This document shows positions 15,868 through 25,300 of a stretch of 35,642 nt of DNA, one piece after another. Source of the DNA: Clostridiales bacterium (GTDB lineage Bacteria > Bacillota > Clostridia > Oscillospirales > Oscillospiraceae); contig JAAVHV010000004.1 in the NCBI GenBank assembly GCA_014799505.1, positions 34,980-70,621 on the forward strand, read 5' to 3'. The position numbers were made by a program, and so were the translations under genes. The stretch's first letter is position 1. Each line of letters opens with the position of its first letter. Below the pieces are notes generated by a model that was not told the DNA's origin, did not search any database, and saw only the letters and a program-made list of their open reading frames with translations.

Positions 15868-16458
15868 TCAATCGTCCTTTCTCAGCGATGCCGCCTCGCC
15901 CCATGTCAAAGGCTTCGCGCCGCCCCAGGTGTGTTTCTTTGCTCGCGCAAGGCCCCAGGTGGCCCGGGCGCGGAATAGCAGCATGGTTTGCCCGTCCCCG
16001 TACAGACGCAGACCATCTGGCTCCCAGTTCAGGTTTTCCCCGGCCAGCCGCACGGCAATATCCGCGTCGCCTGTGGAACTGATAATGAGCTGGCGCAGCG
16101 CCGCGTTGGCGTTGGAGACGTTGGACTCCGTCATGGTGTAGACCAGGACGCCCGGGGCTTCCTTCCTCCACCCATTGCCCCGCCAGGTGATGTTCTCCAG
16201 GCCATCCCCGGTGAGCAGCACCAGCAGACGGGGGAGGTAGCGGCATTCCGTCACCTCAACGCCCAGCGCGGGGGAGGCGGTCTCGTCCAGTTGGAGGTAG
16301 CCATAGCTGCCGATGCTGGGCAAACGCTGCTTGCTGTCAAACACGGGCCAGGCCAGGATGAGCGCGGCCAGATTCGCTTCAATGGCGTTGGCACTGTCAG
16401 TGGTCAGCGGATCTCCCGGAAACGGAAGATAGGGAACTCCAAAGGATACGTCGATCAT
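15868..16458 (-). CDS. Baseplate/tail-tip protein with TWG repeats (short)
   Basis: A 196-residue protein starting MIDVSFGVPYLPFPGDPLTT. Start ATG at 16458 overlaps the upstream stop as ATGA. A beta-rich body is followed by a C-terminal repeat: ATWGLARAKK, TWGGAKPLTWGEAA. The upstream gene ends with nearly the same repeat, and the DNA encoding it is 38/41 identical. It lies between the large tail protein and the receptor-binding fibre, so a connector or baseplate role is likely. No named family was recognised. Confidence 0.7.
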   Translation of the reverse strand: MIDVSFGVPYLPFPGDPLTTDSANAIEANLAALILAWPVFDSKQRLPSIGSYGYLQLDETASPALGVEVTECRYLPRLLVLLTGDGLENITWRGNGWRKEAPGVLVYTMTESNVSNANAALRQLIISSTGDADIAVRLAGENLNWEPDGLRLYGDGQTMLLFRARATWGLARAKKHTWGGAKPLTWGEAASLRKDD

Positions 16459-17285
16459 ACCGGCCCCCCTCTCGCCGCCTCGCCCCAGGTCAGCGGCTTC
16501 GCGCCGCCCCAGGTTTGATACAGATTCCGCGCCTCGCCCCAGGTCATGAAGGGCGACCAGCGCACCGCGCACGTCCCGGCGGTCACGCCGTAGTCATAGC
16601 GCAGGGTGGCGGACAGGGTGAATGTGGCGTCGGTCACCGCGTCCGCGCCGCAGGATATTTTCAACGCTGACAGCGCGTTGCCAATGTCGGGATATGGCCC
16701 GCCGGCGTAGTCCAGCCGCGCCGTCCAGCCGGTGTCCGATTCGGACACAATCCAGGCCACGCCCTCCGCCCTGACGCCCGGGGGGCAGACGGCGGTGACG
16801 CGCAGCTCCAGCAGGCCCACGCTGTCCAGCACCGTGCAGAAATCCCCCGGGCTGATCTCCCGCTCGGGCGGTATGTATCCGTTCCCGTCCGGGTCGTATC
16901 GGGCCAGGACTGCCGCCCGGAAGCGCCGCGCTGCCGCCCAAAGGCGGTTGATGTTCGGCAGATAGATGTCCGGTCCCACGTAGTCGCTCGGGACGGTGAC
17001 CACGTCCCTCCAATGCTTCCACGCCTCCCCGTTGTATTCGGCGTGGTCGATGGGCACGGGTTTCACCACGCTGTCACGCTTGGCGTCCACCATGAGACGG
17101 TCGATGTACTCGATGGCTTCCCGCACCCGGTTCATATCCGTGGGGCCGTAAGCGCCTTTTAAGCCGCCTAGAAACGACGCCCGCTCGGCCTGGGTCATCT
17201 TATCCCAGCCCTTGGCGCAAATGTCCCTGGCCAGCCTGGTGTCCTCCGGGACGCGGTCTGTGATGAGGGTGTCAAGTATCGTCAT
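16455..17285 (-). CDS. Baseplate/tail-tip protein with TWG repeats (long)
   Basis: A 276-residue protein. The N-terminal region (DTRLARDICAKGWDKMTQ, then NRVREAIEYIDRLM) is of a type found in Clostridia phage baseplate proteins. The middle is beta-rich. The C-terminus ends MTWGEARNLYQ, TWGGAKPLTWGEAARGG, shared with the next gene. It overlaps the upstream 749-residue gene by 14 bases and the downstream gene by ATGA. Probably part of the tail tip linking the tail tube to the fibre; exact role not deducible. Confidence 0.7.
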   Translation of the reverse strand: MTILDTLITDRVPEDTRLARDICAKGWDKMTQAERASFLGGLKGAYGPTDMNRVREAIEYIDRLMVDAKRDSVVKPVPIDHAEYNGEAWKHWRDVVTVPSDYVGPDIYLPNINRLWAAARRFRAAVLARYDPDGNGYIPPEREISPGDFCTVLDSVGLLELRVTAVCPPGVRAEGVAWIVSESDTGWTARLDYAGGPYPDIGNALSALKISCGADAVTDATFTLSATLRYDYGVTAGTCAVRWSPFMTWGEARNLYQTWGGAKPLTWGEAARGGPV

Positions 17286-19521
17286 TGTCGATCACCTCCG
17301 GCGGGTCCCAATAGATGATGACGCACCCGGTTGCGCCCGCGGCTCCCGGCTTACCATCGGTGGGATGGCGCTCCACAAACGACTCACGCTCCCAGTGGCC
17401 GGGGGTGTCGTGGCCGGGGTCGACGCCCCATCCGCCCTCGCTGGTGCCGGGGTAGACGTATCCGTCATCGTAGTACCAATGGCCCACGACATACCAAGAG
17501 CCAGCCTGACCGCCCGCGCCGCCCTCGCCGCCGTCCCCGGAACCCGGCGCCGGATTTCGCACCCCAGTGCGCCCATACACATCCCCGGTGGCGATATCGG
17601 TGAAGCCGTTTGGGTACTGCTTCCCGTCGCCGCTGGAATACTTTCCAAAAACGGTATGCCCACCATCCGGCGGCACGGACACTTGAAATACCTGGCCCGG
17701 GTTGACGTCGATGATGCCCTCCCACACCATACCGCCGGCACCGGGGGATCCGTCTACCCCGTAGCCGCCGTTTGGGGCCTGCGTGAAGATATGTTCGCCC
17801 ATAAACTGGTTCCTGTGGTTGTTCCACGTCCCATCCGTCCCTGGACGCCCTGACCAACCGTGCCCCACAAGGATGACCCGCAGCCGCCACACGCCCTCCG
17901 GCACAACGAATTCGCCGCTCTCCAGGATCTGCACCCGCTCCTGGAACAGGAACAGACCGTCACCCCGGACAAAGGTGCTGGAGCAATTCTTCAGGACGCC
18001 GCCGGATATGGAGAACTCCTGCTTAATCCGGCGGGCGGCGGTGGCATTGCCCTCCGCAAGCCATATCGTGTCCACATCGCCAATTTCGCTGGATGGGTCG
18101 CCCCGGCCCACCGTTTCCAGCCTGTTCCCGCCGTAAAAGGCCAGCAGGGCGCGGGCACGCTCCAGCCGCTGCGCACTCGGGATACACGGGTTTTCGATCT
18201 CCAATGTATTCCCGCAGGCCGGGGCGGTGCCGTCAATGGTGTAGCCGTTAACGGTCACCGCCGCCACATCGCCGTTAGCGGACATGGTGGGATATTTATT
18301 GAGGTTGCGCAGGGTGAGCTTGTTGCCCTCGTTCCACGTCGGCTCGGCGGCGAGATATCCCGTGGTCTGATCCGCCCGGGGCCATGTCCCGGTGGCCATG
18401 CATACATGGCGCAGGATCTCACCGCAAGTCATTTTTTCGGCTTCCTTATCAGGGATGGCCACGGGCAAATCTGCGTAGTCGGGATCTACGCGGACACGGT
18501 GGACAAAGCTCTCCCCCAACTGCCCCGCCAGGGCCTCCAGCCAGCCCTTCAGCGTGGTGGGCGGGTCTCCCTTCGGCATATACGTCCGGTTGACCAGCAG
18601 CCCGATGATGTCCACCAGATCCCATCGCATGGTGATGGCGTTGTTGCCGGTCATCCATCCGCCGTTGGCCTGGTAGAACACACCCAGCTTTTTGTATTCC
18701 ACCGTGCCGTCCGGCAGCTCCGGGCCCATGTAAAGCTCGATACCCTGCCGGTCCTCCAGCATGAGAAAAATGCCGTCCTTGGTGCGGGGGTCGAAGCGGC
18801 GGCTCTCGTTATCCATGGTGATGGAGGCCGTGCCATAGGGCAGGGTCACGCAGGACGGGTCGCCCTGCATCTTCACGGTGAGCCCGGACTTTTCGATTTC
18901 CCGGCCTGTCCAGATCTCATATACGCCGGGGACGATCTCCACCACCCGCATCCGCCGCCCTGGGAGGCTCCACCTGGTGACGGTCACGCGGATAGTATCC
19001 GGGCGATTCACCCGGAAGCCGATGATGGAGACATGGGACTTTGTGTTGCCCGTCACGGTCGTGGTGTGATAGGCCACGCCCTCGGAGATGACCTCCACCG
19101 TGAAATCAACCGCTACGCCGTCCTCCAGGCGGTCGGAGAACGCCACGGCGCAGGCTTGCAGGACGCCCACGTTTTGGAAATCGATCTGCGCCCACTGGGG
19201 TACGGGGAACACACCGTCCTCCCCGGACAGCACCGCCCCCACAAGACCGGCCTCCCAGTCCCGTGTGGCGGCGTCCTCTGGCCGGAGAATGTACGAGCCG
19301 TCCAGGATCCAGCGGTTGGGCTCCATGCTGGCGTAGTGGGCATTGAGGGCAAAGTTCTTGTCCCACACCTGTTCCGGCCTGGATATCCCCGGCTCCTGCT
19401 CGACGCTGGTGACCTCTCCCTGCACCATGTCGGGATCCTCGATGTCCACCACGGCCTTGACGTGCATCCGGCGTCCGTCCGCTACAATGGCCTCTTGGTA
19501 GGTGTCGCTGGACTTAATCAC
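17272..19521 (-). CDS. Large tail-tip/baseplate protein with Gly-rich C-terminus
   Basis: A 749-residue protein. The start (V/M)IKSSDTYQEAIVADGR resembles phage tail proteins encoded after the distal tail gene. Residues about 60-200 look like a galactose-binding-like beta domain (DGSYILRP, VGVLQACAVAF, IIGFRVNRPDTIRVTVTRW). The middle includes EIWTGREIEKSG and a baseplate-hub-like region. The last 200 residues are Gly-, Asp- and Tyr-rich (GSGDGGEGGAGGQAG), like Gly-rich fibre tips. Start GTG at 19521 overlaps the preceding stop by 8 bases; the longer frame to 19557 is not needed. Probably adhesion or tail-tip structure. Confidence 0.75.
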   Translation of the reverse strand: MIKSSDTYQEAIVADGRRMHVKAVVDIEDPDMVQGEVTSVEQEPGISRPEQVWDKNFALNAHYASMEPNRWILDGSYILRPEDAATRDWEAGLVGAVLSGEDGVFPVPQWAQIDFQNVGVLQACAVAFSDRLEDGVAVDFTVEVISEGVAYHTTTVTGNTKSHVSIIGFRVNRPDTIRVTVTRWSLPGRRMRVVEIVPGVYEIWTGREIEKSGLTVKMQGDPSCVTLPYGTASITMDNESRRFDPRTKDGIFLMLEDRQGIELYMGPELPDGTVEYKKLGVFYQANGGWMTGNNAITMRWDLVDIIGLLVNRTYMPKGDPPTTLKGWLEALAGQLGESFVHRVRVDPDYADLPVAIPDKEAEKMTCGEILRHVCMATGTWPRADQTTGYLAAEPTWNEGNKLTLRNLNKYPTMSANGDVAAVTVNGYTIDGTAPACGNTLEIENPCIPSAQRLERARALLAFYGGNRLETVGRGDPSSEIGDVDTIWLAEGNATAARRIKQEFSISGGVLKNCSSTFVRGDGLFLFQERVQILESGEFVVPEGVWRLRVILVGHGWSGRPGTDGTWNNHRNQFMGEHIFTQAPNGGYGVDGSPGAGGMVWEGIIDVNPGQVFQVSVPPDGGHTVFGKYSSGDGKQYPNGFTDIATGDVYGRTGVRNPAPGSGDGGEGGAGGQAGSWYVVGHWYYDDGYVYPGTSEGGWGVDPGHDTPGHWERESFVERHPTDGKPGAAGATGCVIIYWDPPEVIDNDDT

Positions 19522-19936
19522 TGGGCTCCACCTCCCGCAGCGCCAGGGAGAATTCACCCCACAGAGGTACGCGTGTGCCGTCGTGTGTTTTCTTACTCCA
19601 AGCGAACTTGGGGTAATTAAACTTCGTGACCCAGAACCGAGAGCGGATCAGCGCTCCGTCCGAATCCGGGGGGAGAAACGCGCAGGTGATGGGCGTCCGC
19701 CTGCCCTTCTCGCAGGCGGCGATCACCCGGTTTTTCATTTCCGTCTTAAAATAGCCGTATTCGTAGCTCAGCGTCCACACATTGCCCCGCAGCTCCCGCA
19801 CCAGCCGCCCGGTGACCATTTCCACGTCCTCGCTCAGCGGAGTGAGCTGCGCGGAATATCCGTCTTGCCAGCTCTCCGGCAGGATCAGGTTGTCGCCGTC
19901 CACGTCCAGGATCAGCTGTGTCAGGCCCATTAACAC
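19514..19936 (-). CDS. Distal-tail-type protein
   Basis: A 140-residue protein immediately after the tape measure, the normal place for a distal tail (Dit) or tail-adaptor protein. It opens with LTQLILDVDGDNLILPESWQ and contains VTGRLVRELRGNVWTLSYEY and RFWVTKFNYPKFAW, a beta-rich pattern. It is shorter than usual Dit proteins (about 220-300), so it may be an N-terminal-domain-only version. Start GTG at 19936 with AGGAGG nine bases upstream; ATG at 19930 is the alternative. Confidence 0.6.
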   Translation of the reverse strand: MLMGLTQLILDVDGDNLILPESWQDGYSAQLTPLSEDVEMVTGRLVRELRGNVWTLSYEYGYFKTEMKNRVIAACEKGRRTPITCAFLPPDSDGALIRSRFWVTKFNYPKFAWSKKTHDGTRVPLWGEFSLALREVEPSD

Positions 19937-19942
19937 GGGAGA

Positions 19943-22900
19943 TCACCTCCAAGGATTCGAAGGATTTACAATTGGGGTCCCATTGGCGTCGCCGTAGTCT
20001 ACGAGATCGTCAAATGTCGTTTCCGCCAGCACCCGCCCGTCCGGCACCATCACTTTGGTAACGATGATGGGGCGCTGTCCGTTGTTTGCCGCGCTGAAAA
20101 TGGCGTTGACCATGTCGGCGCCGAGTGATTCCATATGATGCACCAGCCCCTCGGACGCCGACGGCACTTCCAGGGTGGAGGGCAGGTGTCTGGCCTGGGC
20201 GACCAGCATCTCCTGGGTCGCGGCCTGATACGCGGCGGCAGATGCCTGGCTGTTCGCCGCCTGCTCGGCCTGGATCGCCAGCCTGCTCTGGGCGATAAAC
20301 GCCTCATGCTTCGCGTTGGTGACGTCCCGAATGGAATCAAGGAGATCCTCATAGGCTAGTTTTTCTTCCAGCAGGGCCTTTTGATACTCGTAACTCTCCG
20401 CCGCGCCCTCGCCGTACTGGGCAACAGCGGCCTCGTAGGCGGCGTTGGCGGCCTTTACGAGCTCCTCCTGGTCCGTCTGCTTCTGGGACAATAGCTCCAG
20501 CTGCTTGGCGTACTTATCCATATCGGACGCCCACCTGCCATCCGTGCGCTCCCATAGCTGGTATTCCAGGTCGCCCACTTCGGCCCTCAGCGAATAGAAC
20601 GAGCTGAGGGACTTGGCCTTCTCATCGAACTCGGCCATGGCCTGCGCGACCGCGTCAAAATTCTTGCGCATACCGTCCGCGTAGCTCTCTATTGACAGAG
20701 CGGCCAGGCCCTCGTAGGCGGCGGCAAGCTCGGCCTTTTTTGCCTCTGCGCCCTCGATCAGACCCTGAATGTCGTAGCTGCCCGCTTTCGCGAATTCCTT
20801 CGAAGGGGAATGTTGATCCACCGCCGCCTTGTATGCCGCCAGGGCGTCATTGGCCATTGCTATGTATTCGTCCACAAGGGCCTTCCGCAAGCTTGGATCT
20901 GCCGTTCCCTCGATTAGCCCTCGGACATTGTTCTGACCGATCTCATATGTCTTGTCCTGCAAATCCATTTCCTGGATTGCATCGCCGAGATCTGTGACGA
21001 TCTCGCCCATTTTTTTGTCGAAGTCCGTCTCCATCTGGGCTACGGAATCAGCAAACGTTTGTTTGCCCTCCTCCACTTTGGCGAACTCCGCATTGAGGGC
21101 CGCAATATCATCTTCGCCGCCCTTCACAATGGCGGCGAGGATCTGAGCCGATTCCTCCTTGCCGTCAGACAATTTGGCAATCAGGCCCTCATCCACCCCC
21201 ATCTCCATGGCCCGCTGGAGGTTGGCGGCGTAGGTGTCCATGTAGTCCACCTGGCCCTGGAGGGTTGCAATCAGGTTATCAATAGAGGTCTTGGCCGTCC
21301 CGTCCAGCTCATTGAATAAGCCCAACTGGCTGTCGATACTCGCATATGCGGCATCATAGCTCTCCTGATAGGATGCCTGAAGCTCTTCCATCTGGGCTAC
21401 GAGCCCGTCCACCCTGGACGTCATAGCGGCGACCTGGGCCTCCGCCGCGCCCTGTCCCTGGTTGTAGGCGTCGGTCGCGGCCTCCAGCTCGGCGATCTGG
21501 GCGGCGTTGTCCGCCTCGGCGGCGGTCAGCCTTTCGATGGTGGCCCGCAGCGACGCCGCCAGCTCCTCCTGCGTCTGCATCGGGATCCCGGCTTCCTCGT
21601 AGGCGGCGGCGACCCGCTCCATCATGTCGGCGTCATTAGCCTCCACACCAGCAAGCTGCTCCTTGGCTGCCGCCAACCGCTTAGAAATCTCCGCCCTCTC
21701 ATCCTGGAGCTCATTCAGTCGGGCCGCCTGAGCGTTATACTCCTCATGCTTGGCCGTCCGATCCAGCATGGCGTCGATGTCCTCGGTGGTCTTTTTCACA
21801 CCGTCATCATAATTGATGATGGAGTCCGTCGCCTCGTCGTAGGCCAGGGACAGCCCAGGGACCGCCTCGTTGAGCTCATCTATTGTCTTTTTGATGCGGT
21901 CCTTCGTCGTGACGGACTTCTCCTCCGTCGACATCAGATCTCTCAGCCGATCCGCCAGCGTGGCGATGGACGCATGCTCCTCCTCCATGGAGGACATCAG
22001 GTCGTCGTAGGCCGCTTTGGCATCCCGGAGGGACTGATAGAAGCTATTTGTGGCCTCCTGGCCGGCCTCCGCGGCGGTCACATAGCTGTAAACCGCCGCC
22101 GTCAAGCCTGCTGCGGCCGTGGCTATCAGCAACAGGGGATGGGCGCTGAGAAGATCCAGCGCCGCCTTCAGCGCGGTCGCGCCCGCGGTCACCGCGGCTA
22201 TCCCGCCGGCCAAGACCCCAAACGCAACTGTTAGCCCGGTGATGGCGCTCACCACCCACGGGTTCGCCTCCACAAAATCTGTCGCCCAGGTAAAGGCATT
22301 CGCACCGGTCTCGTACAGATCTTCCAACACCGGGTTCAGCTGGTCGCCGATGGCGATGCGAAGATTCTCCGCCGCGTTGGTCATGCGCTGCTGGGCGAAC
22401 TCGGTCGTATCCGCCATGATCTGGAAATTCCGATCCACAGCGCCGGAGCTGTTTGCCATGACCGCCAGCGTGCGGTTAAACTCCTCCGCCCCGCTGTTGA
22501 GCAGGGACAGGGCAGCTTGTCCTGCCGTGGTGCTGCTCCACAGGTTGGAGAACGCGGTGGCATCGCCGTCCACGCTGTCCGCCAGGATCTCCATCACCCG
22601 GCCCAGGTTCTCCCCGTCATCCATCAGCTCGGCAAAGCTCTTGCCCGTCTGCTCCTTCAGCACGTCCGCCACCGTGGAGCCATCCTTGGCCAGCTCGTTA
22701 AACATAGCCGACAGGTTAGTGGTGGCGATCCGGGTGTTGGTACCGTTTTTGGTGAGCAGGGCGTAGGAAGTATTCAGATTTTCCAGGCTCACGTTATAGG
22801 CCGCGGCCACCGGGATGATCCGGCCCATGTTCTGGGCCAGCTCGCCCACCGAGGTTTTGCCTTCATCCTGGGTCTTGACCAGCATGGAGGCCACCCGCTC

Positions 22901-24103
22901 GGCCTCAGAGCCCTCCAGCTTGTAGGCGTTGAGCGCGGTGGTCAGCACGTCCACAGCGGTGGCGGAATCGGTAAAGCCCGCCACGGAGGTCTTGGTGGCG
23001 GTGGACACGAAACTGATTACATCGGCGGCGTCCACGCCCGCCGACCGGGCCTGATAGGCGGCCTCGGCCAGCGCACCCACCGCCACGCCCGTCTCGTTGG
23101 ACAGCTCCAGCAGCTGGGCCTTGATGCCCTCCATGGGATAGACGCTGGTATCGATCAGGGTGGACAGCTTGGCCAGGGCAGTCTCAAATCCTGCCGCCGC
23201 GCCGGCGCACGCCATCAGCTCAGCTGAAATCTCCTTGACCGTCGCGGCCACGCCGGCGGCCGCCAGGGCGGCGGCAAGCTGCTCAATGCCGGCTTTGGAC
23301 TGCTCGGCGCCGGCGGCGAACTCCTCAGAGGACTTACCGGCCTCCTTGACCTCTTTCCCGTACTGGTCGATGGAGGTGGCGCACTTGTCCGCGCTCTTTT
23401 CAGCTTCGCGGAGATACTGGTTGTTTTGCTCGATCTCATCAGACAGACCGTTGAGCTCAATCTTTGCGCTGTTCAGCTGTTTTTCCCAGCTGTTCGCCCC
23501 TCGTGTGGCGGCATCCAGGTATGCACTGTTTTTTTCGAATTCAGCACTTAGCTGCTTATTTTCCTGAAGAAATTTCCCAACCTGACGGGCGGCACCATTC
23601 GTTGATGTCTCCAACCGCTCAAGTTCGGCGCGTGCTTTGGCAATGGTAGCTTCCAGCTGCGCCTGCTCGGATGATGTATCCCCAGACTTCCGCTTTAACG
23701 CTTCCAGAGCGCTTTCGCTCTTTTTGAGCTCATCAGCGTACTTGGCCCACTGTTCCCCGGCCTTTTTGGTGGTCTCATCAAAGGCACTAATAGCTTGGAT
23801 ATTGGCATCGAGCTTCGTCTTGAGATCGGCCTGCTTCTCGGCGTATGCTGCCACAGCGTTCCGGGCATTCAGCAGCGCGGTCTCCAGATTAGCGACCTTC
23901 TCCAGCTGCTTATCGTACACAGCGCCCAGCGCTGTACCCTTGGCCGCCAGGGCGGCCATACTGTTGGCGTTATTCCGGAACTCACTTTCCACCAACGTCA
24001 GGTTGGATTTCAGCGCGGACAGCTCGGAGTTACACGAGGCAACCGCCTGTTTATATTGAGCCTCGCCCTCAATAGCGAGCTTGGTCGATATGGTTCTTGC
24101 CAC
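19943..24103 (-). CDS. Tail tape measure protein
   Basis: A 1386-residue protein, the longest gene in the window. Residues about 1-270 are coiled-coil (SCNSELSALKSNLTLVESEF). About 290-560 match the TP901-type tape-measure core (FETALAKLSTLIDTS, AEAAYQARSAGVDAADVISF, VGELAQNMGRIIPVAAAYNV). Hydrophobic helices follow near 620-690 (AHPLLLIATAAAGLTAAVYS), then long coiled coils to the end. It sets tail length and helps DNA entry; at about 0.15 nm per residue it predicts a tail near 200 nm. Start: GTG at 24103, eight bases after AGGAGG; the GTG at 24112 overlaps that site. Confidence 0.93.
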   Translation of the reverse strand: MARTISTKLAIEGEAQYKQAVASCNSELSALKSNLTLVESEFRNNANSMAALAAKGTALGAVYDKQLEKVANLETALLNARNAVAAYAEKQADLKTKLDANIQAISAFDETTKKAGEQWAKYADELKKSESALEALKRKSGDTSSEQAQLEATIAKARAELERLETSTNGAARQVGKFLQENKQLSAEFEKNSAYLDAATRGANSWEKQLNSAKIELNGLSDEIEQNNQYLREAEKSADKCATSIDQYGKEVKEAGKSSEEFAAGAEQSKAGIEQLAAALAAAGVAATVKEISAELMACAGAAAGFETALAKLSTLIDTSVYPMEGIKAQLLELSNETGVAVGALAEAAYQARSAGVDAADVISFVSTATKTSVAGFTDSATAVDVLTTALNAYKLEGSEAERVASMLVKTQDEGKTSVGELAQNMGRIIPVAAAYNVSLENLNTSYALLTKNGTNTRIATTNLSAMFNELAKDGSTVADVLKEQTGKSFAELMDDGENLGRVMEILADSVDGDATAFSNLWSSTTAGQAALSLLNSGAEEFNRTLAVMANSSGAVDRNFQIMADTTEFAQQRMTNAAENLRIAIGDQLNPVLEDLYETGANAFTWATDFVEANPWVVSAITGLTVAFGVLAGGIAAVTAGATALKAALDLLSAHPLLLIATAAAGLTAAVYSYVTAAEAGQEATNSFYQSLRDAKAAYDDLMSSMEEEHASIATLADRLRDLMSTEEKSVTTKDRIKKTIDELNEAVPGLSLAYDEATDSIINYDDGVKKTTEDIDAMLDRTAKHEEYNAQAARLNELQDERAEISKRLAAAKEQLAGVEANDADMMERVAAAYEEAGIPMQTQEELAASLRATIERLTAAEADNAAQIAELEAATDAYNQGQGAAEAQVAAMTSRVDGLVAQMEELQASYQESYDAAYASIDSQLGLFNELDGTAKTSIDNLIATLQGQVDYMDTYAANLQRAMEMGVDEGLIAKLSDGKEESAQILAAIVKGGEDDIAALNAEFAKVEEGKQTFADSVAQMETDFDKKMGEIVTDLGDAIQEMDLQDKTYEIGQNNVRGLIEGTADPSLRKALVDEYIAMANDALAAYKAAVDQHSPSKEFAKAGSYDIQGLIEGAEAKKAELAAAYEGLAALSIESYADGMRKNFDAVAQAMAEFDEKAKSLSSFYSLRAEVGDLEYQLWERTDGRWASDMDKYAKQLELLSQKQTDQEELVKAANAAYEAAVAQYGEGAAESYEYQKALLEEKLAYEDLLDSIRDVTNAKHEAFIAQSRLAIQAEQAANSQASAAAYQAATQEMLVAQARHLPSTLEVPSASEGLVHHMESLGADMVNAIFSAANNGQRPIIVTKVMVPDGRVLAETTFDDLVDYGDANGTPIVNPSNPWR

Positions 24104-24127
24104 AGACGGCACCTCCTGTCCCCGGGA

Positions 24128-24663
24128 CTAATCGTCCTCCGTTTTCCGCTTCACCCCATGGGCCCTCAAATACAGCTCCCAAAGGTCGCCCACCTCCCCC
24201 GGGCAGGAGAGGAGGACTTCCTTTTTGGACAACCCGTTGGCCGTCCCCATCCAAATGTAGTGGGCGCGGGTCAGCGTGTTTTTTTTTGCGCCCTTATCTC
24301 CGCCAGGCCCACGTCAATTTCGTCGTTCTCCGGCACGACATCCCGGCCATACCCCAAAGACACGGTCTGAGATATGGCCAGCTTCAGCGCAGTCACATCG
24401 CTGGGCATCATGCTTGCCATGATCTCGTCCGCGCTCACGATGGGCTCCGGGTCATAGCCCAGGCTGCGCCGGGCAAGCTCCCCCTGCTCCGCCAGGATGG
24501 CCGCAGCGCGGCAGGCGGCGGAGAAGCCATCCCGCCCACTGGCCTGGATCGCGTCTATCAGCCCATGCACGTTGCCGAACACCTCCTCCACCTGGAACAT
24601 GGCTTCCACAGTGTAGGATAGGTAGCACGTCCGGCCCGCCAGATCAAATTTGACCACTTTCAT
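24128..24663 (-). CDS. Tail assembly chaperone GT fusion (by -1 frameshift)
   Basis: Reading 24663 in frame 0 to the slippery heptamer A AAA AAA (24280-24286, inside a run of nine A on the minus strand), then shifting -1, adds 50 residues (N T L T R A H Y I W M G ...) before TAG at 24128-24130. The added part has the G-L-S-x-x-E-V-L-x-x-P-x-E-V-x-x-L look of tail chaperone T domains. The heptamer is in the correct phase for simultaneous tandem slippage. Such G/GT pairs assist tape-measure folding, as in lambda; the tape measure follows 24 bases later. Confidence 0.8.
24271..24663 (-). CDS. Tail assembly chaperone G
   Basis: A 130-residue frame-0 product, starting MKVVKFDLAGRTCYLSYTVE and ending RAQKKTR. 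The N-terminal strand, central helices (GLIDAIQASGRDGFSAAC, LAEQGELARR) and position between the major tail protein and tape measure fit the siphovirus G chaperone. ATG at 24663 follows the upstream stop by one base; an in-frame ATG at 24684 lies inside the preceding gene. Most ribosomes should make this product, a minority the GT fusion. Confidence 0.8.
   Translation of the reverse strand: MKVVKFDLAGRTCYLSYTVEAMFQVEEVFGNVHGLIDAIQASGRDGFSAACRAAAILAEQGELARRSLGYDPEPIVSADEIMASMMPSDVTALKLAISQTVSLGYGRDVVPENDEIDVGLAEIRAQKKTR
24280..24286 (-). other. Programmed -1 frameshift site
   Basis: A AAA AAA in frame with the G chaperone codons (CAA AAA AAA ACA), six bases of frame-0 sense left before the TGA at 24271-24273. 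GC-rich sequence downstream can fold, though no specific pseudoknot was worked out. Confidence 0.75.
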
Positions 24664-24664
24664 A

Positions 24665-25279
24665 TCATCCAGCCGCCTCGACATCGGGATTGTCGCCCGA
24701 CTCCTCGCCGCTGTCCGATTTGGCTCCGGCCAGCATCTTATCTACCCACGCCACCGCCTCCGCTTCGGTAGCGAATGTCCCAGTAATCTTCCACTCCCCG
24801 GCATTGCAGGCGAGGAGCTTGAACTTCGTTTTCGTGGTGCTGAATGTAATGGTGTCCGTGCGGGTCTTGGCAGAGTCACTGCCCAGCGTCGCCTTGGCTC
24901 GCGGATGGAATATCCCCTGAAAATATGGCACGCCCCGCCGAATTTTATTTTTATAGTAGGCCAACCCGCCCTCCGGGGGCACATCGCCGGACTTGTAGTG
25001 AACCAGGCCGTCCACTACTTCACACCCGTAAATCGTGGATGCGATCTCATCCAACATGTCGTCAGTTTCCAAATCCAAATCGGCATAGGCAAACATAGAC
25101 AGATTCTCCGCCAGTTCATTTCCAGCATACAGCGAACCCTCGGCCATATGAGGAGCCGTTTCGGTTCCCACCAGGTTTCCCAGTTCCACGGGTCCCTCAT
25201 CCCGGTACACGGGGAACTTACCCTCCGGCTGCTCCTTGATCGGAGAAAATTTGATATATTTGGCTCCAATATCAGCCAT
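24665..25279 (-). CDS. Major tail protein (phi13-like)
   Basis: A 204-residue tail-tube subunit. Family features: MADIGAKYIKFSPI start, GNLVGTETAPHMAEGSLYAG, a DxxxE loop (DLDLETDDMLDEIASTIYG), and RRGVPYFQGIFHPRAKATLG near residue 118. Length and strand-rich pattern fit phi13-type tube proteins of Gram-positive siphoviruses. ATG at 25279 is preceded by AAAGGAGG, a strong site suited to a highly expressed structural protein. The last 30 residues are acidic and Ser-rich. Confidence 0.88.
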   Translation of the reverse strand: MADIGAKYIKFSPIKEQPEGKFPVYRDEGPVELGNLVGTETAPHMAEGSLYAGNELAENLSMFAYADLDLETDDMLDEIASTIYGCEVVDGLVHYKSGDVPPEGGLAYYKNKIRRGVPYFQGIFHPRAKATLGSDSAKTRTDTITFSTTKTKFKLLACNAGEWKITGTFATEAEAVAWVDKMLAGAKSDSGEESGDNPDVEAAG

Positions 25280-25300
25280 TTGTAAAGCCTCCTTTTGAAT

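Noticed and set aside
17860-19620. 586-codon open frame on the plus strand opposite the large tail protein
   Set aside because: Antisense shadow; no ribosome binding site, composition not protein-like, and the minus-strand gene fits the operon.
24069-24254. 61-codon minus-strand frame before the tape measure
   Set aside because: Pro/Gly-rich shadow in the wrong frame; the overlapping -1 frame fits a chaperone T domain reached by frameshift.
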